From DASQZT01 sp963728965 (GTDB taxonomy: Bacteria > Acidobacteriota > Terriglobia > Bryobacterales > Bryobacteraceae): 64,000 nucleotides of DNA. The stretch covers positions 744,001 through 808,000 of the forward strand of contig CAVSMH010000006.1 in NCBI GenBank assembly GCA_963728965.1. The letters run 5' to 3'. The notes beneath the pieces were generated by a model. The model saw nothing but the letters and a program-made list of their open reading frames with translations. It searched no databases and had not been told where the DNA came from. The position numbers and the translations under genes were made by a program. Positions 8,815 to 18,537 of this stretch are shown here, in pieces (the stretch's first letter is position 1; each line of letters opens with the position of its first letter).

Positions 8815-9761
8815 TCCACCGCGCGCGCCAACGCCGTATCGGCGGGTCCTGGCACAAATCCCAAATCGCGCCGCGCCTTTTCGTGGGTCACCCACATCCT
8901 CTTTTTCGCAATCCGTACGCCGTTTAACGGCACGCGCGGCGGGTTGCCGGTCAGGTTTGCCCAGCCCGTACTCAAGCATCCCGCACACCATGCCAGCCCG
9001 TACGGCAGCCGCATCGTGGGCGCCTTCCGGCCGGTGATGTGGGCGAGTTTCTCGAGAATCCCGGCCAGCGTCAGGTTCTCGGATCCGAGGATGTACCGCT
9101 GTCCCGCCCGGCCCCGCTCCGCGGCCAGCCAGTGCCCTTCCGCCGTATCGCGCACATCCACCACGTTCAGCCCCGTGTCGATGAATGCCGGCATGGCGCC
9201 ATTCAGAAAATCGAGTACGATCTTCCCAGTTGGGGTTGGTTTTACGTCGTGGTCGCCGACAGGCGCGGTCGGGTTCACCACCACGACGGGCAGACCCTCG
9301 CGCGCGAACTCCAGCGCGATCTGCTCCGCCTGGAACTTCGACCGTTTGTAATCGCCCGCCATATCCTCGAGCCCGACCGGCGTGGTCTCATCGCCGAGCC
9401 CCTCGCGGGGGATCCCGATGCATCCGACCGTGCTGGTGTAAACGACGCGCTCGACCCCCGCCTCGCGCGCTGCCGTGAGGAGGTTGCGCGTGCCATCTAC
9501 GTTGGACCGGTAAAGCTCGCGCGGATCCCTGGCCCATAGCCGATAGTCGGCGGCCACGTGAAACACCAGCCCACAGCCCGCGACCGCGCGCGAGAGCGAT
9601 GCCGGTTCACGCAGATCGCCCCTGACGAGTTCCACATCGAGCCCGTTGACGCTGCTCCCCGCACGCACCAACGCCCGCACGCCCACCCCGCGCTCCCGAA
9701 GCACCCGCGCCACATGCCAACCGAGGAACCCCGACGCCCCGGTAACCAGCGCGGGCTTCAT
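8790..9761 (-). CDS. hpnA: Hopanoid-associated sugar epimerase HpnA
   Basis: A 323-residue extended short-chain dehydrogenase. The NAD-binding motif VTGASGFLGWHVARVL is at the N-terminus, and the catalytic Tyr/Lys are in DYKRSKFQAEQ, preceded by the YTSTVGCIG segment. HpnA proteins are nucleotide-sugar-epimerase-like enzymes found in hopanoid clusters; the substrate has not been firmly defined in the family. It lies 88 bp after hpnH and overlaps hpnG by 25 bp. Confidence 0.85.
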   Translation of the reverse strand: MKPALVTGASGFLGWHVARVLRERGVGVRALVRAGSSVNGLDVELVRGDLREPASLSRAVAGCGLVFHVAADYRLWARDPRELYRSNVDGTRNLLTAAREAGVERVVYTSTVGCIGIPREGLGDETTPVGLEDMAGDYKRSKFQAEQIALEFAREGLPVVVVNPTAPVGDHDVKPTPTGKIVLDFLNGAMPAFIDTGLNVVDVRDTAEGHWLAAERGRAGQRYILGSENLTLAGILEKLAHITGRKAPTMRLPYGLAWCAGCLSTGWANLTGNPPRVPLNGVRIAKKRMWVTHEKARRDLGFVPGPADTALARAVEWFQCSSS

Positions 9762-9849
9762 GAACGTGGCGCAGACACCCGCGCCGGCCGTGTCGAGCGG
9801 GCCTTGTGGGAACTACCTGTCCGGCGGAAACGAGTGCCCGCGCTACCGG

Positions 9850-10956
9850 CTAACGCAGCGTCCATGCCAGCATCTTCAGATTGTCCGCGATACCCACGTT
9901 GATGCCCAGGGCAGCCGAAGGCTCGAAGCCACAGTGCATCATGCAGTGCTCGCAGCGGGGATCGTTCCCCGGTCCGTACGCCTCCCACGGCGTCTGAGTC
10001 ATCAGGTCTTCGAAAGTTTTGTAGTGGCCGTCCGTAATGAGGTAGCACGGACCCTTCCAGCCCTTCACGTTGTAGGTCGGGTTGCCCCACGCCGTGCAGG
10101 GCAGTTCGCGGTCCCCCTTGAGGAACTCCAGGTAAACGGGCGTCTGCCGCACGGCGTATTTCTTCGCGATGCGCTCGAAATCCCTGAACTTCTCGCGGAT
10201 GTCGTCGCGCGTCAGGAAGATCTCCCGGTCGTTCACCGCCGAGTAACCGTATGCCGGCGCGATCTGGTGGCCGTCCACCCCGAACTGCTGAAGGTATTCG
10301 AACAACTCCTCGATCTCCCGCATGTCGGTCTCTTTGTAGACGGTGGTGTTGGTGCACACCTGGAATCCCGCTGCCTTGGCCGCTTGGATGCCTTCGATGG
10401 CATCGCGGAACACGCCCTCGCGCTCCACGCACAGGTCGTGCGTCTTCTCCATCCCGTCCAGATGCACGTTGAAGAACAGGCGCTTGTCCGGGCGGAATTC
10501 GCGCAGGCGCTTGCGGATGAACATGCCGTTCGTGCACAGGTAGATGTGCCGGTTGCGCTCCAGGATGCCCGACACCAGTTCGCCGATCTGTGGATACATC
10601 ATCGGCTCGCCGCCGCAAATCGAAACCACCGGCGCCCCGCATTCATCCACCGCGGCCAGGCACTCGTCCAGCGGTACGCGCTCGCTGATCGTGGATTCGT
10701 ACTCCCGAATCCGCCCGCAGCCCGTGCACGTCAGGTTGCACGCATGCAGCGGCTCCAGCATCATCACGATCGGGAATCGCTTGTGGATCATGGGGTGCGG
10801 CTGACGCTTCTCGCCGGCTTTGGCTGGAAGAATGCGAAATGGGTTGGCAACACTGGCCTCCGGAACCGCCGTTTTCTGCCACTCCGGACGAGGCCTCATC
10901 TTGTTCCTGAGAATGTATCCGGCCAGGCCGGCCGTCATCGAGATCGAGAATTTCAT
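9850..10956 (-). CDS. hpnH: Adenosyl-hopene transferase HpnH (radical SAM)
   Basis: This 368-residue radical SAM enzyme has the cluster-binding motif CNLTCTGC (Cys 73, 77, 80), a GGEPMMYP segment that binds SAM, and a C-terminal Cys set CEHCMMHCGF. HpnH adds the 5'-deoxyadenosyl group to diploptene (hopene), starting side-chain extension of C35 hopanoids. The start at 10956 overlaps the squalene-hopene cyclase stop as ATGA, with GGGAG 6 bp upstream. Much longer in-frame sequence upstream is antiparallel shadow of shc. Confidence 0.92.
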   Translation of the reverse strand: MKFSISMTAGLAGYILRNKMRPRPEWQKTAVPEASVANPFRILPAKAGEKRQPHPMIHKRFPIVMMLEPLHACNLTCTGCGRIREYESTISERVPLDECLAAVDECGAPVVSICGGEPMMYPQIGELVSGILERNRHIYLCTNGMFIRKRLREFRPDKRLFFNVHLDGMEKTHDLCVEREGVFRDAIEGIQAAKAAGFQVCTNTTVYKETDMREIEELFEYLQQFGVDGHQIAPAYGYSAVNDREIFLTRDDIREKFRDFERIAKKYAVRQTPVYLEFLKGDRELPCTAWGNPTYNVKGWKGPCYLITDGHYKTFEDLMTQTPWEAYGPGNDPRCEHCMMHCGFEPSAALGINVGIADNLKMLAWTLR

Positions 10957-12884
10957 AAGCTCCCATTCGCGCCGGCATGGCTCTTCACGAACGAAGAGAG
11001 TGCAAGCAGCGGGAAGTAGTCTTTGTAAAGGTGGTAATTCAGATAGAAAACCCTGGGGAATCCCGTCCCCGTGGCCAGCTCTTCCTGCCAGCTTCCATCC
11101 TGCCGCTGGGTGTCGAGCAGGTATTCGATCCCGTGCGTGACGCTCAGGCTGTTGGCGTCGCCGCCGGCGATCAGCCCCAGAATCGCCCAGGCGGTCTGCG
11201 AGGGAGTGCTCGGCCCCGCGCAGAAGACGCCATGGTCGTAGCTGGCGCAGCTCTCGCCCCATCCGCCATCGGCGTTCTGTATCGAGCGCAGCCACTCGCC
11301 CGCGCGCAGGATGTGCGCCTCGCGGTCGTTTTCGCCCGATGCCGCCAAGCCCCGCAGCGCGAAGCACGTGCCGTAGATGTAGGCAACGCCCCAACGCCCA
11401 TACCAGCTTCCATCCGCCTCCTGGTGGCGCCGCAGCCAGTCCACTGCGCGCCGTACCTTCGGATGGCTGTTTTCCACACCGTGCGCCGCCAGCGCCTCGA
11501 GCGCCCTGCCCGTAATATCGGGGCAGGTCGGGTCGAGCATGGCATTGTGATCGGCGAACGGCACGTTGTTCAGAAACTGCCAGTTGTTGTCGGCATCGAA
11601 TGCCGCCCAGCCGCCATCGCACGATTGCATGGCCAGCAGCCACTCGATGGCCCGCTGGTGAGCCGCCTTCTGCGCCGCCGCATCGCTGCCGCGTGCCTGG
11701 CTCAGCGCCAGCATCACCATCGCCGTGTCGTCGATATCGGGGTAGTGCTCGTTCTTGTAGAAGAAAGCCCAGCCCGAAGGCTCGGTCCGCGGCCGCTTGA
11801 CTGCCCAGTCGCCGCGGCGCCGGACCTCGCGCGATAACATCCAATCGGCGGCCCGGACGAGGCCTGGGTGCTTCGAGTCGCTCTCGGCCAGCGCGTACGC
11901 GCCGATCGCCGTGTCCCAAACCGGCGAAAAGCACGGCTGAAAGAAGAACCGCTCGCCGTCATCCACCATCAGCGCATTGAACTGCCGCAGCGCTTCGCCT
12001 CGCACCGGATGATCGGGCGCATAGCCCAGCACATCCAGCGCCATCACCGCGTACATCATGGGGGGATAGATCGCCCCCAGCCCGTCAGAGTATTCCATTC
12101 GCGCGGTGATCCAGGCATGCGCCCTCTCTACCGCGCGCCGCCGCACGCTCTTCAGCCCGTGACGCTCCCACCATTTCACCAGGCGGTCGCCGGCCAGGAA
12201 GGTATTGTGCCAGGTGAACCACCGGCGATCCCGAGGAAACGCCGGACTCACCCCCTCCCGCCAGATCTCGTCCAGCCGGAAGCCCGCCGGCACCGGACGG
12301 CATGGGTCGGCCGCGTGCACGATGGCCAGTGCCACTACGATCGCGCGCGTCCACGCCGACATCTGATACAACAACCGGCCCGGCATCAGCACCAGTTCCG
12401 GCGGCACGCTCGGGCAGTATCTCCGCGGGTACAGATTGAACAGGCTGAGGTTGACCTTCACCCAACTGTTCGCTGCCTGAATTCCGCCCAGCGCCAGGAT
12501 TCGCTCGCGCAGCCGCATCATCCGCGAATCGTCTACCGCCAGACCCGCCAACTTCAGCGCGAAATAGGCCTTCACCGAAGCGCTCACCTCGGAGGGCCCT
12601 TTGGCGTAGATATTGAAACCGCCATCCGGCAGTTGCCGCGCCAGCATCGACCGCACGGCTTTGTCCACCAGGGCCCGCGTCTCCGGTTCCCACTTTCCGT
12701 CCTTCGGCGGGTGCAGCCAAAGTTGAAAGAGAATGTAGTCGGATTCGAGCGTGGTGTCCGCGGTCAGCTCCGCGCACCAATGCCCATCGGCACGTTGCAG
12801 CCCGGCCAGAAATGCCGTCGCCCGGCGTCTGGCCTGTCCAGCGGCGGCGGTCAGTGTGCTGCCGATCTGAAAGGAGGCGCTCAT
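10953..12884 (-). CDS. shc: Squalene-hopene cyclase
   Basis: This 643-residue protein carries the cyclase acid motif DIDD at residues 383-386 (in YPDIDDTAMV), the repeated QW motifs (for example QEADGSWYGRWG, QNADGGWGES and QRQDGSWQE) and LESDYILFQLWLHP near the N-terminus. It cyclises squalene to hopene/hopanol at the membrane. It overlaps ispH upstream and hpnH downstream, each by 4 bp, so the three are coupled. Length and motif set are normal. Confidence 0.95.
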   Translation of the reverse strand: MSASFQIGSTLTAAAGQARRRATAFLAGLQRADGHWCAELTADTTLESDYILFQLWLHPPKDGKWEPETRALVDKAVRSMLARQLPDGGFNIYAKGPSEVSASVKAYFALKLAGLAVDDSRMMRLRERILALGGIQAANSWVKVNLSLFNLYPRRYCPSVPPELVLMPGRLLYQMSAWTRAIVVALAIVHAADPCRPVPAGFRLDEIWREGVSPAFPRDRRWFTWHNTFLAGDRLVKWWERHGLKSVRRRAVERAHAWITARMEYSDGLGAIYPPMMYAVMALDVLGYAPDHPVRGEALRQFNALMVDDGERFFFQPCFSPVWDTAIGAYALAESDSKHPGLVRAADWMLSREVRRRGDWAVKRPRTEPSGWAFFYKNEHYPDIDDTAMVMLALSQARGSDAAAQKAAHQRAIEWLLAMQSCDGGWAAFDADNNWQFLNNVPFADHNAMLDPTCPDITGRALEALAAHGVENSHPKVRRAVDWLRRHQEADGSWYGRWGVAYIYGTCFALRGLAASGENDREAHILRAGEWLRSIQNADGGWGESCASYDHGVFCAGPSTPSQTAWAILGLIAGGDANSLSVTHGIEYLLDTQRQDGSWQEELATGTGFPRVFYLNYHLYKDYFPLLALSSFVKSHAGANGSL

Positions 12885-13852
12885 CGGATCGAGACGGTCA
12901 ACTCTGCCGGCAGTGAAAACCGCACATCCTCATCCACCAGTTCAATCTCCTCCATTTGGTGGAAACCGATGGCCCGCAGGAAATCGACGAGTTCCAGCAC
13001 CAGGTGCTCCGGTGCGGAAGCTCCCGCCGTCAGTCCGACGTTTCGCACGCCATTGAACCAGGCCGCGGCCACGTCGCTGCGATCGTTCACCAGGTACGAA
13101 TTGACCCCGGAGTTGGCCGCCACTTCCACCAGTCGCTTGGAGTTCGAGCTGTTCTGCGACCCTACTACGAGAACCAGATCGACAACCGCGGATACCGCTT
13201 TCACGGCCATCTGCCGGTTCTCGGTGGCGTAGCAGATATCCTGCGCCGGCGGCCCCTGGATCAGCGGAAACCGCTCCCGCAGCCGCAGCACGATATCGCG
13301 CGTCTCATCCAGGCTGAGCGTTGTCTGCGTTAAGTACCGTACCCGCGCCGGATCGGGTAGGTCCAGCCGGTCCACATCCTCCAGCGTCTCCACCAGGTAC
13401 GTACGATCGGGAACCTCACCCAGCGTGCCGATCACTTCATCGTGGTCTTTGTGTCCGATCAGCACGATACTGAACCCGTCGCGCGCGAACCGCACCGCCT
13501 CGAGGTGAACCTTGGTGACCAGGGGACACGTGGCGTCGATCACGTCCAGGTTGCGCTCCTTCGCCTGCCTTCGCACCGCCGGCGCCACGCCGTGAGCGCT
13601 GAAGATGGCGCGCGCGCCCGACGGCACTTCGTCCAGCTCTTCCACGAACACCGCGCCGGCATCGCGAAGCTCATCCACAACGTGCTTGTTGTGCACGATC
13701 TCCTTGCGGACGTAAACCGGCGGACCGTACAGATCGAGCGCGATCTTTACGACATCGATCGCCCTGACCACCCCGGCGCAAAAGCCCCGGGGTTTGAGCA
13801 GAAAGATCTTCTTCTCGCCGCTGCAATTGGGTGAGAAAGGCTTAAGAGGCAT
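12881..13852 (-). CDS. ispH: 4-hydroxy-3-methylbut-2-enyl diphosphate reductase IspH
   Basis: This 323-residue LytB/IspH protein has the three Fe-S cysteines visible: C25 (PRGFCAGV), C109 (DATCPLV) and C207 (QDICYAT). IspH makes IPP and DMAPP in the last step of the MEP pathway, supplying precursors for the triterpenoids made by the rest of the operon. It is the first gene of the nine-gene block and overlaps shc by 4 bp. No clear Shine-Dalgarno sequence precedes the ATG. A TATAAT element lies only about 18 bp before the start, which would give a very short leader. Confidence 0.93.
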   Translation of the reverse strand: MPLKPFSPNCSGEKKIFLLKPRGFCAGVVRAIDVVKIALDLYGPPVYVRKEIVHNKHVVDELRDAGAVFVEELDEVPSGARAIFSAHGVAPAVRRQAKERNLDVIDATCPLVTKVHLEAVRFARDGFSIVLIGHKDHDEVIGTLGEVPDRTYLVETLEDVDRLDLPDPARVRYLTQTTLSLDETRDIVLRLRERFPLIQGPPAQDICYATENRQMAVKAVSAVVDLVLVVGSQNSSNSKRLVEVAANSGVNSYLVNDRSDVAAAWFNGVRNVGLTAGASAPEHLVLELVDFLRAIGFHQMEEIELVDEDVRFSLPAELTVSIR

Positions 13853-13869
13853 AGAGGCAATTGGTAATG

Positions 13870-13875
13870 ATTATA
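13870..13875 (-). promoter_or_regulatory. Possible -10 element of the hopanoid operon
   Basis: On the minus strand a perfect TATAAT is centred about 20 bp upstream of the ispH start. A TTGACA sequence lies upstream, but with a 22-bp spacer, which is too long for a standard sigma-70 promoter, so only the -10 is credible. If used, the transcript would have a leader of about 10 nt. Confidence 0.35.
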
Positions 13876-13988
13876 GCAGGCACTCCCCGCCCTGCGATGT
13901 CAAAAGCAATGCAGCTAAAGCATTTGCCCCACGGGGCCAACACCCGCCGCCCGCGTGTAAACTTGCATTCGGCTGGCCGTCCAGACCC

Positions 13989-16727
13989 TCAGGGCCGCGT
14001 CGCGGTCTTGCCGGCGCCCGCCCCCAGGCTCAGCAGGTTCGCGAGAAGCTGGTACGCGCCATCGGTTCCAGCCGGGAGCTGCCGCCACAATCCCAAACCC
14101 AAGTAGATCCACCGGCCCTTTCCGAACCGTGTCTCCACGAAAGCGCCCCGCTTCTCGCCCGGGTTGTCCGGGAACGAATCCGTCATCGCCACCAGATCCA
14201 CGTAACGATCGTCCTTTTCGCCCAGGAAGTAAAGCCCTCGCTCCTGCACCCATCCAGCCCAGGTTGCCGGTCCGGTCTTATTTGGATAATTGAACACGGG
14301 GTCGTCCGGTGTGAGCACCTTCACCGGCACGGTCTCGTCCGACACCCGGTTCCCGCTCACCCGCGCCTGATAGGGACCGTACTGCGCCTGATTGAATTCC
14401 ATCTTGTTGTACTGCACAATCACCGTCCCGCCGCGCTCCACATAGTCCAGCAGGCGCCGGTTGTAGGCGCGCAGGTCGCCGCGCCGCTCGTACGCCCGCA
14501 CCCCGGTCACGATCACATCGTGCTTCGACAGGTCGCCCCATGCCAGCTCATCCTGGTCGATGTACGCCACTTTTGCTCCCAATTGTTCGATGGCCGCCGG
14601 CACTTGGTCCCCCGCTCCCACGATATAACCCACGTTGAGGTTGGGCGTGGTTTTCACATCGATCACCTTGAGCGCCGTCTCGGCCGGTTCAATCACCTGC
14701 CGCCGTTCCACGTGCGGATACTCGATCTCCTGGTACCCGTTGGTAAACCTCTCGCTCCCCGTGGCGGCCGAAGTCACCGCCGCGAGCAGGGTGTACCGGC
14801 CGGTCTTTACCGGTGCCGGCGCGGTGATCTCGAACCGCACCGAGATCGACTCATCCTCGTGTGTGAAGCCGATGGGCGCGCTGGCCGGATTCACCTTCCA
14901 TCCCGGTGGCAGTTCCAGCGCGATCATCGCCTGCGCGGCGCCCTTCATGCCGTTGGTTACCGTGATGTGCACCTCGGGCTCCACCGGTCTTCCGGAGGCG
15001 CCCCCCGCCGCCGGTATCACCGCCAGCGCGGGCGTCGTCCTCACCGAAAACGCCGGCACCACGTTCACCTCCATCCGCTTGTCGCCCAGGTAGATGTCTT
15101 TGATGTAGCGGAACTGCACCGGCACCTCGCGGGTCACCTCCGCCGAACCCGCCTTCACGTGGAAGGTGACCCGGAACGGCGTCGGGCGAAACGGAAGCCC
15201 CATCGGCACATCCGGTTCGAAAATGTCGATCGCCGGGTTGGCCGGCTTCTTCCAGTATTCATCCGTGAAGTAGGGCGTGGTCAGCCGGGCGGCCTTCGGC
15301 ACATGAGCCTCGGCGGTGCAGGTGTACACGCCGTCCTTCTTGACCGATCCGGCCGCGCAGTGTTCCGGCGCATCGAAGCCGGCGATGGCGACATCCGTCA
15401 CGTCCACCTCGCTGGCGCCCCGGTTCACCGCCAGGATCGAGAGCTTCACCGGCTGGCCGCGCGTCACCAGTCCATCGTCCGCCACCGCGTCGAAGGTGAC
15501 GCCGTGCGCCGCCAGTACCGCGTCCTCGTAATCGCGTTCCTTTACGCCGAGCCGCCCATCGATCTCGTAGCGGGCCGCATCGCTGAGGCCCAGCGAACCC
15601 AGCCGCGAGCGCAGTAAGCGCAGCGCCGCCAGTCCCGCCTCCACCGGCGCCGCGGTGCCGGCATCGTCACCTGCATCGAACGCCCTCTGCGCACGCACCG
15701 CGTCATCGGCGATCGCCGCGAGCCCGCGGGTCAGACCCTCCGGCGGGTTCGGCCCCGCGAAACGCGCCAGCGCCGCCAGCCTGGTGTCCACACCGTCGAA
15801 CAACGAAGTCTCCTGTCTCTCCATCTCTCCGGGAATGGTGGTTTCAATGAGCTGATAGCCGGCCGGACCGCGTCCGCGGCCACCCATCCCGCCGGGGAGC
15901 GCCGGCATGCCGCCCATCCCCTGGCACTTGTGATTGCTCCGCGCATCGGATCCGATTTCGGCGTACGTCCGGCCCAGCAGCGGATCGTACATCGCGGTAT
16001 TCACGGGGGTCAGCTTCACGGCCGGTGTGGCTGGCCGCGCGGGCGTACCCCGGCCCCCGCCGAACCCTCCCGTGAAGTACAGTTTCTCCGGCTGCCACGG
16101 CCGTAGTCCTTCGCGGATCTGTTCCGGATACCGGGCCGCATCGCCCGCGGCATGGTAGGCCTCCCGCGTCAGCAAGGTGGTGGCTTCATGCGCCCGGTCC
16201 CCGCCCCGCCCCTGGATGTTCATGGTCAGCAGCACGTCCGGCCGGAACGTGCGGATCAGCCGCACCAGGTCGCCCACAATCTCCTGCCGGCCCCATTTGC
16301 GGATCACTTCCTGCGGGTCGAACGAATACCCGAAGTCGATGGCCCGCGTGAAATACTGTTCCGCGCCGTCCAACCGGTGTGCCGCCAGCAACTCCGACGT
16401 GCGCAGCACCGCCATGTCGCGAAACAGTTCCGGCCCGATCTCGTTCTGCCCGCCGTCGCCGCGCGTCATCTGCACGTCGATCGAACGCAGCCCCTTGCCG
16501 TGCGTGAACAGTGCGTACAGCGCGTTGTGTTCATCGTCCGGATGCGCCGCGGTCTGCATGAAGGTCCCGGAGACATTCAGCTTGCGCAGCGCGAGCCCTA
16601 GCGCCGGATGGCCGCTCTTCTGCGCCACCAACGGAAAACTCATGCGGTTTTGTGCCAAGACGCGGACCGCCACCGGTGCCGCCGCCAAAAACGCGACAGC
16701 GGCAATACGAACAGGCCGGCATTTCAT
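13989..16727 (-). CDS. Secreted PIG-L/LmbE-family deacetylase, multidomain
   Basis: A 912-residue protein with a signal peptide, then a PIG-L domain with the metal-binding motif AHPDDEHNAL (His62, Asp64, Asp65) and QMTRGDGGQNEIGPEL. The C-terminal two-thirds contain Ig-like segments resembling NEW3 domains (VKTGRYTLLAAVTS region) and a final alpha/beta domain (HDVIVTGVRAYERRGDLRAYN) like a glutamine-amidotransferase fold. Known PIG-L enzymes de-N-acetylate GlcNAc-type sugars with zinc; this large exported architecture is common in Acidobacteriota and its substrate is unknown. The start at 16727 is chosen for the signal peptide and the GAGGG about 9 bp upstream. Confidence 0.75.
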   Translation of the reverse strand: MKCRPVRIAAVAFLAAAPVAVRVLAQNRMSFPLVAQKSGHPALGLALRKLNVSGTFMQTAAHPDDEHNALYALFTHGKGLRSIDVQMTRGDGGQNEIGPELFRDMAVLRTSELLAAHRLDGAEQYFTRAIDFGYSFDPQEVIRKWGRQEIVGDLVRLIRTFRPDVLLTMNIQGRGGDRAHEATTLLTREAYHAAGDAARYPEQIREGLRPWQPEKLYFTGGFGGGRGTPARPATPAVKLTPVNTAMYDPLLGRTYAEIGSDARSNHKCQGMGGMPALPGGMGGRGRGPAGYQLIETTIPGEMERQETSLFDGVDTRLAALARFAGPNPPEGLTRGLAAIADDAVRAQRAFDAGDDAGTAAPVEAGLAALRLLRSRLGSLGLSDAARYEIDGRLGVKERDYEDAVLAAHGVTFDAVADDGLVTRGQPVKLSILAVNRGASEVDVTDVAIAGFDAPEHCAAGSVKKDGVYTCTAEAHVPKAARLTTPYFTDEYWKKPANPAIDIFEPDVPMGLPFRPTPFRVTFHVKAGSAEVTREVPVQFRYIKDIYLGDKRMEVNVVPAFSVRTTPALAVIPAAGGASGRPVEPEVHITVTNGMKGAAQAMIALELPPGWKVNPASAPIGFTHEDESISVRFEITAPAPVKTGRYTLLAAVTSAATGSERFTNGYQEIEYPHVERRQVIEPAETALKVIDVKTTPNLNVGYIVGAGDQVPAAIEQLGAKVAYIDQDELAWGDLSKHDVIVTGVRAYERRGDLRAYNRRLLDYVERGGTVIVQYNKMEFNQAQYGPYQARVSGNRVSDETVPVKVLTPDDPVFNYPNKTGPATWAGWVQERGLYFLGEKDDRYVDLVAMTDSFPDNPGEKRGAFVETRFGKGRWIYLGLGLWRQLPAGTDGAYQLLANLLSLGAGAGKTATRP

Positions 16728-16836
16728 AGATAGTTCCCTCGGTTGAGTATCCGTATTATCCCATGCCCCACCCGCGACGCAGACACTCGTGTGGGCGCCT
16801 GGCCGGAAGCGATAGAATCGAAGCATAGGAATTGGG

Positions 16837-18537
16837 ATGCTGCAAATCACACGTAATCCCCAGGTTTTCGACGTCGCGGTGGTCGGAAGCGGGGCGGGAG
16901 GCGGTACCGCGGTCAAAGTTCTCACCGACCTGGGATTGAGCGTGGCGCTGTTGGAAGCCGGGCCGATCCTCAACCCGACCAAGGATTTCAAAGAACACAT
17001 TCTGCCCTACCAGGTGGATCACCGCGGCGCCGGCGCTCATGCCGAGCTCTATTTCGGCCGCCAGCAGTGGGGCTATTTCTCGGCTCCGAACGGCTATTGG
17101 GACGTGCCCGGCGAACCCTATACGGTGGCCGAAGGAAGCCACTGGCGCTGGTTCCGGTCGCGCATCCTGGGCGGCCGCACCAACCACTACGGGCGCATTT
17201 CGCTGCGCTTCGCCGATTACGATTTCCAGCCCGAAGACGGCCTCAGCGATCCCTGGCCGGTCACCTACGCCGACATGTCGCCCTGGTACGACAAGGCGGA
17301 AGGATTCATCGGCGTCACCGGCACCAAGGAAGGGCTGCGCACGGCGCCCGACGGAAACTTCCTCCCGCCCATCGCGCCGCGCGTGCATGAAACGCTCATC
17401 CAGAAGGCCTGCCAGAGGCTGAACATTCCCTGCATCCCTTCGCGCATGGCCATGCTCACCAAGGCCCTCAACGGCCGCGCCCCGTGCCACTACTGCGGCC
17501 AGTGTGGGCGCGGATGCCAGACGGCCTCGGCGTTCTCCTCGAGCCAGGCCATGATCTTCCCCGCTATGAAGACCGGCAAACTCACCGTCTTCAACGGGGC
17601 CATGGCGCGTGAACTGGTGAGCGACGGCTCCGGCAAAGTCACCGCTGTCTCGTACGTGGACAAATCCAGCCGGAGCGAAAAACAGGTGCGGTGCCGGGCA
17701 GTAGTGGTGGCGGCCAGCGCATGCGAATCGGCGCGGCTGCTGCTGAATTCGAAGTCGACGCGTTTTCCCGCGGGCATCGCCAATTCGTCGGGAATGGTGG
17801 GCCGCAACCTCACCGATTCGGTGGGCTACAGCGCCAGCGGATATATCCCCGCGCTGGCCAACATGCCGCGCTACAACAGCGACGGCATCGATGGCATGCA
17901 CGTTTATGTGCCGTGGTGGCTGTACGGAGATACGAAGAAGGACTTCCCGCGCGGCTATCACATCGAACTGGGCGGCGGGTTCCACATGCCCATGCTCGGC
18001 TCATTCGCCAGCCAGTGCGCCCAGCACGAGGGCTACGGTAAAGCCCTCAAAAACAAAATCCGCGAGGAGTACGGCGCGTTCGTCCACTTCTCCGGGCGCG
18101 GTGAAATGATCCCCAATCGCGCGAGCTACTGCGAGATCGACCCCGAGCGGGTGGATTCGTGGGGCATTCCCGTGCTGCGCTTCCATTTTGGCTGGAGCGA
18201 CCACGAGTACAAACAGGTCGCCCACATGGAGCAGACCTTCGCATCCATCATCGAGACGATGGGCGGGAACGTGCAAACGCCGCGGCTGGATCCGAAAAAG
18301 GCCATCTCCACCGGAGGCGTGATCATCCACGAAGCCGGCACGGTCCGCATGGGCAAGGACCCCAAAACCTCGGCGCTCAACCAGTACTGCCAGGCGCACG
18401 ACGTGAAGAACCTGTTCGTGTGCGACGCGGCGCCGTTTGTCAGCCAGCCCGATAAGAACGTGACGCTCAGCATCGTGGCGTTCGCCTGGCGCGCTTCCGA
18501 ATACCTGGCCGAAGAAATGAGGAAAGGCAATGTCTGA
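16837..18537 (+). CDS. GMC-family FAD oxidoreductase
   Basis: A 566-residue flavoprotein. The FAD-binding GSGAGGGTA is near residue 17, a Cys cluster CHYCGQCGRGC lies mid-protein and the C-terminal domain ends with GTVRMGKDPKTSALN and NVTLSIVAFAWRASEYL. The Cys cluster is the type seen in gluconate 2-dehydrogenase / FAD-dependent glucose dehydrogenase catalytic subunits, where it can hold an Fe-S cluster. Sugar or polyol oxidation at the membrane is the likely role. It overlaps the small-subunit gene by 8 bp. No signal peptide is seen, so export would have to be by hitch-hiking on the Tat signal of its partner. Confidence 0.85.
   Translation: MLQITRNPQVFDVAVVGSGAGGGTAVKVLTDLGLSVALLEAGPILNPTKDFKEHILPYQVDHRGAGAHAELYFGRQQWGYFSAPNGYWDVPGEPYTVAEGSHWRWFRSRILGGRTNHYGRISLRFADYDFQPEDGLSDPWPVTYADMSPWYDKAEGFIGVTGTKEGLRTAPDGNFLPPIAPRVHETLIQKACQRLNIPCIPSRMAMLTKALNGRAPCHYCGQCGRGCQTASAFSSSQAMIFPAMKTGKLTVFNGAMARELVSDGSGKVTAVSYVDKSSRSEKQVRCRAVVVAASACESARLLLNSKSTRFPAGIANSSGMVGRNLTDSVGYSASGYIPALANMPRYNSDGIDGMHVYVPWWLYGDTKKDFPRGYHIELGGGFHMPMLGSFASQCAQHEGYGKALKNKIREEYGAFVHFSGRGEMIPNRASYCEIDPERVDSWGIPVLRFHFGWSDHEYKQVAHMEQTFASIIETMGGNVQTPRLDPKKAISTGGVIIHEAGTVRMGKDPKTSALNQYCQAHDVKNLFVCDAAPFVSQPDKNVTLSIVAFAWRASEYLAEEMRKGNV

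Noticed and set aside
10957..11934. In-frame extension upstream of hpnH
   Set aside because: It lies entirely inside shc in another frame and lacks any domain. hpnH has a proper ATG with GGGAG and an ATGA overlap.
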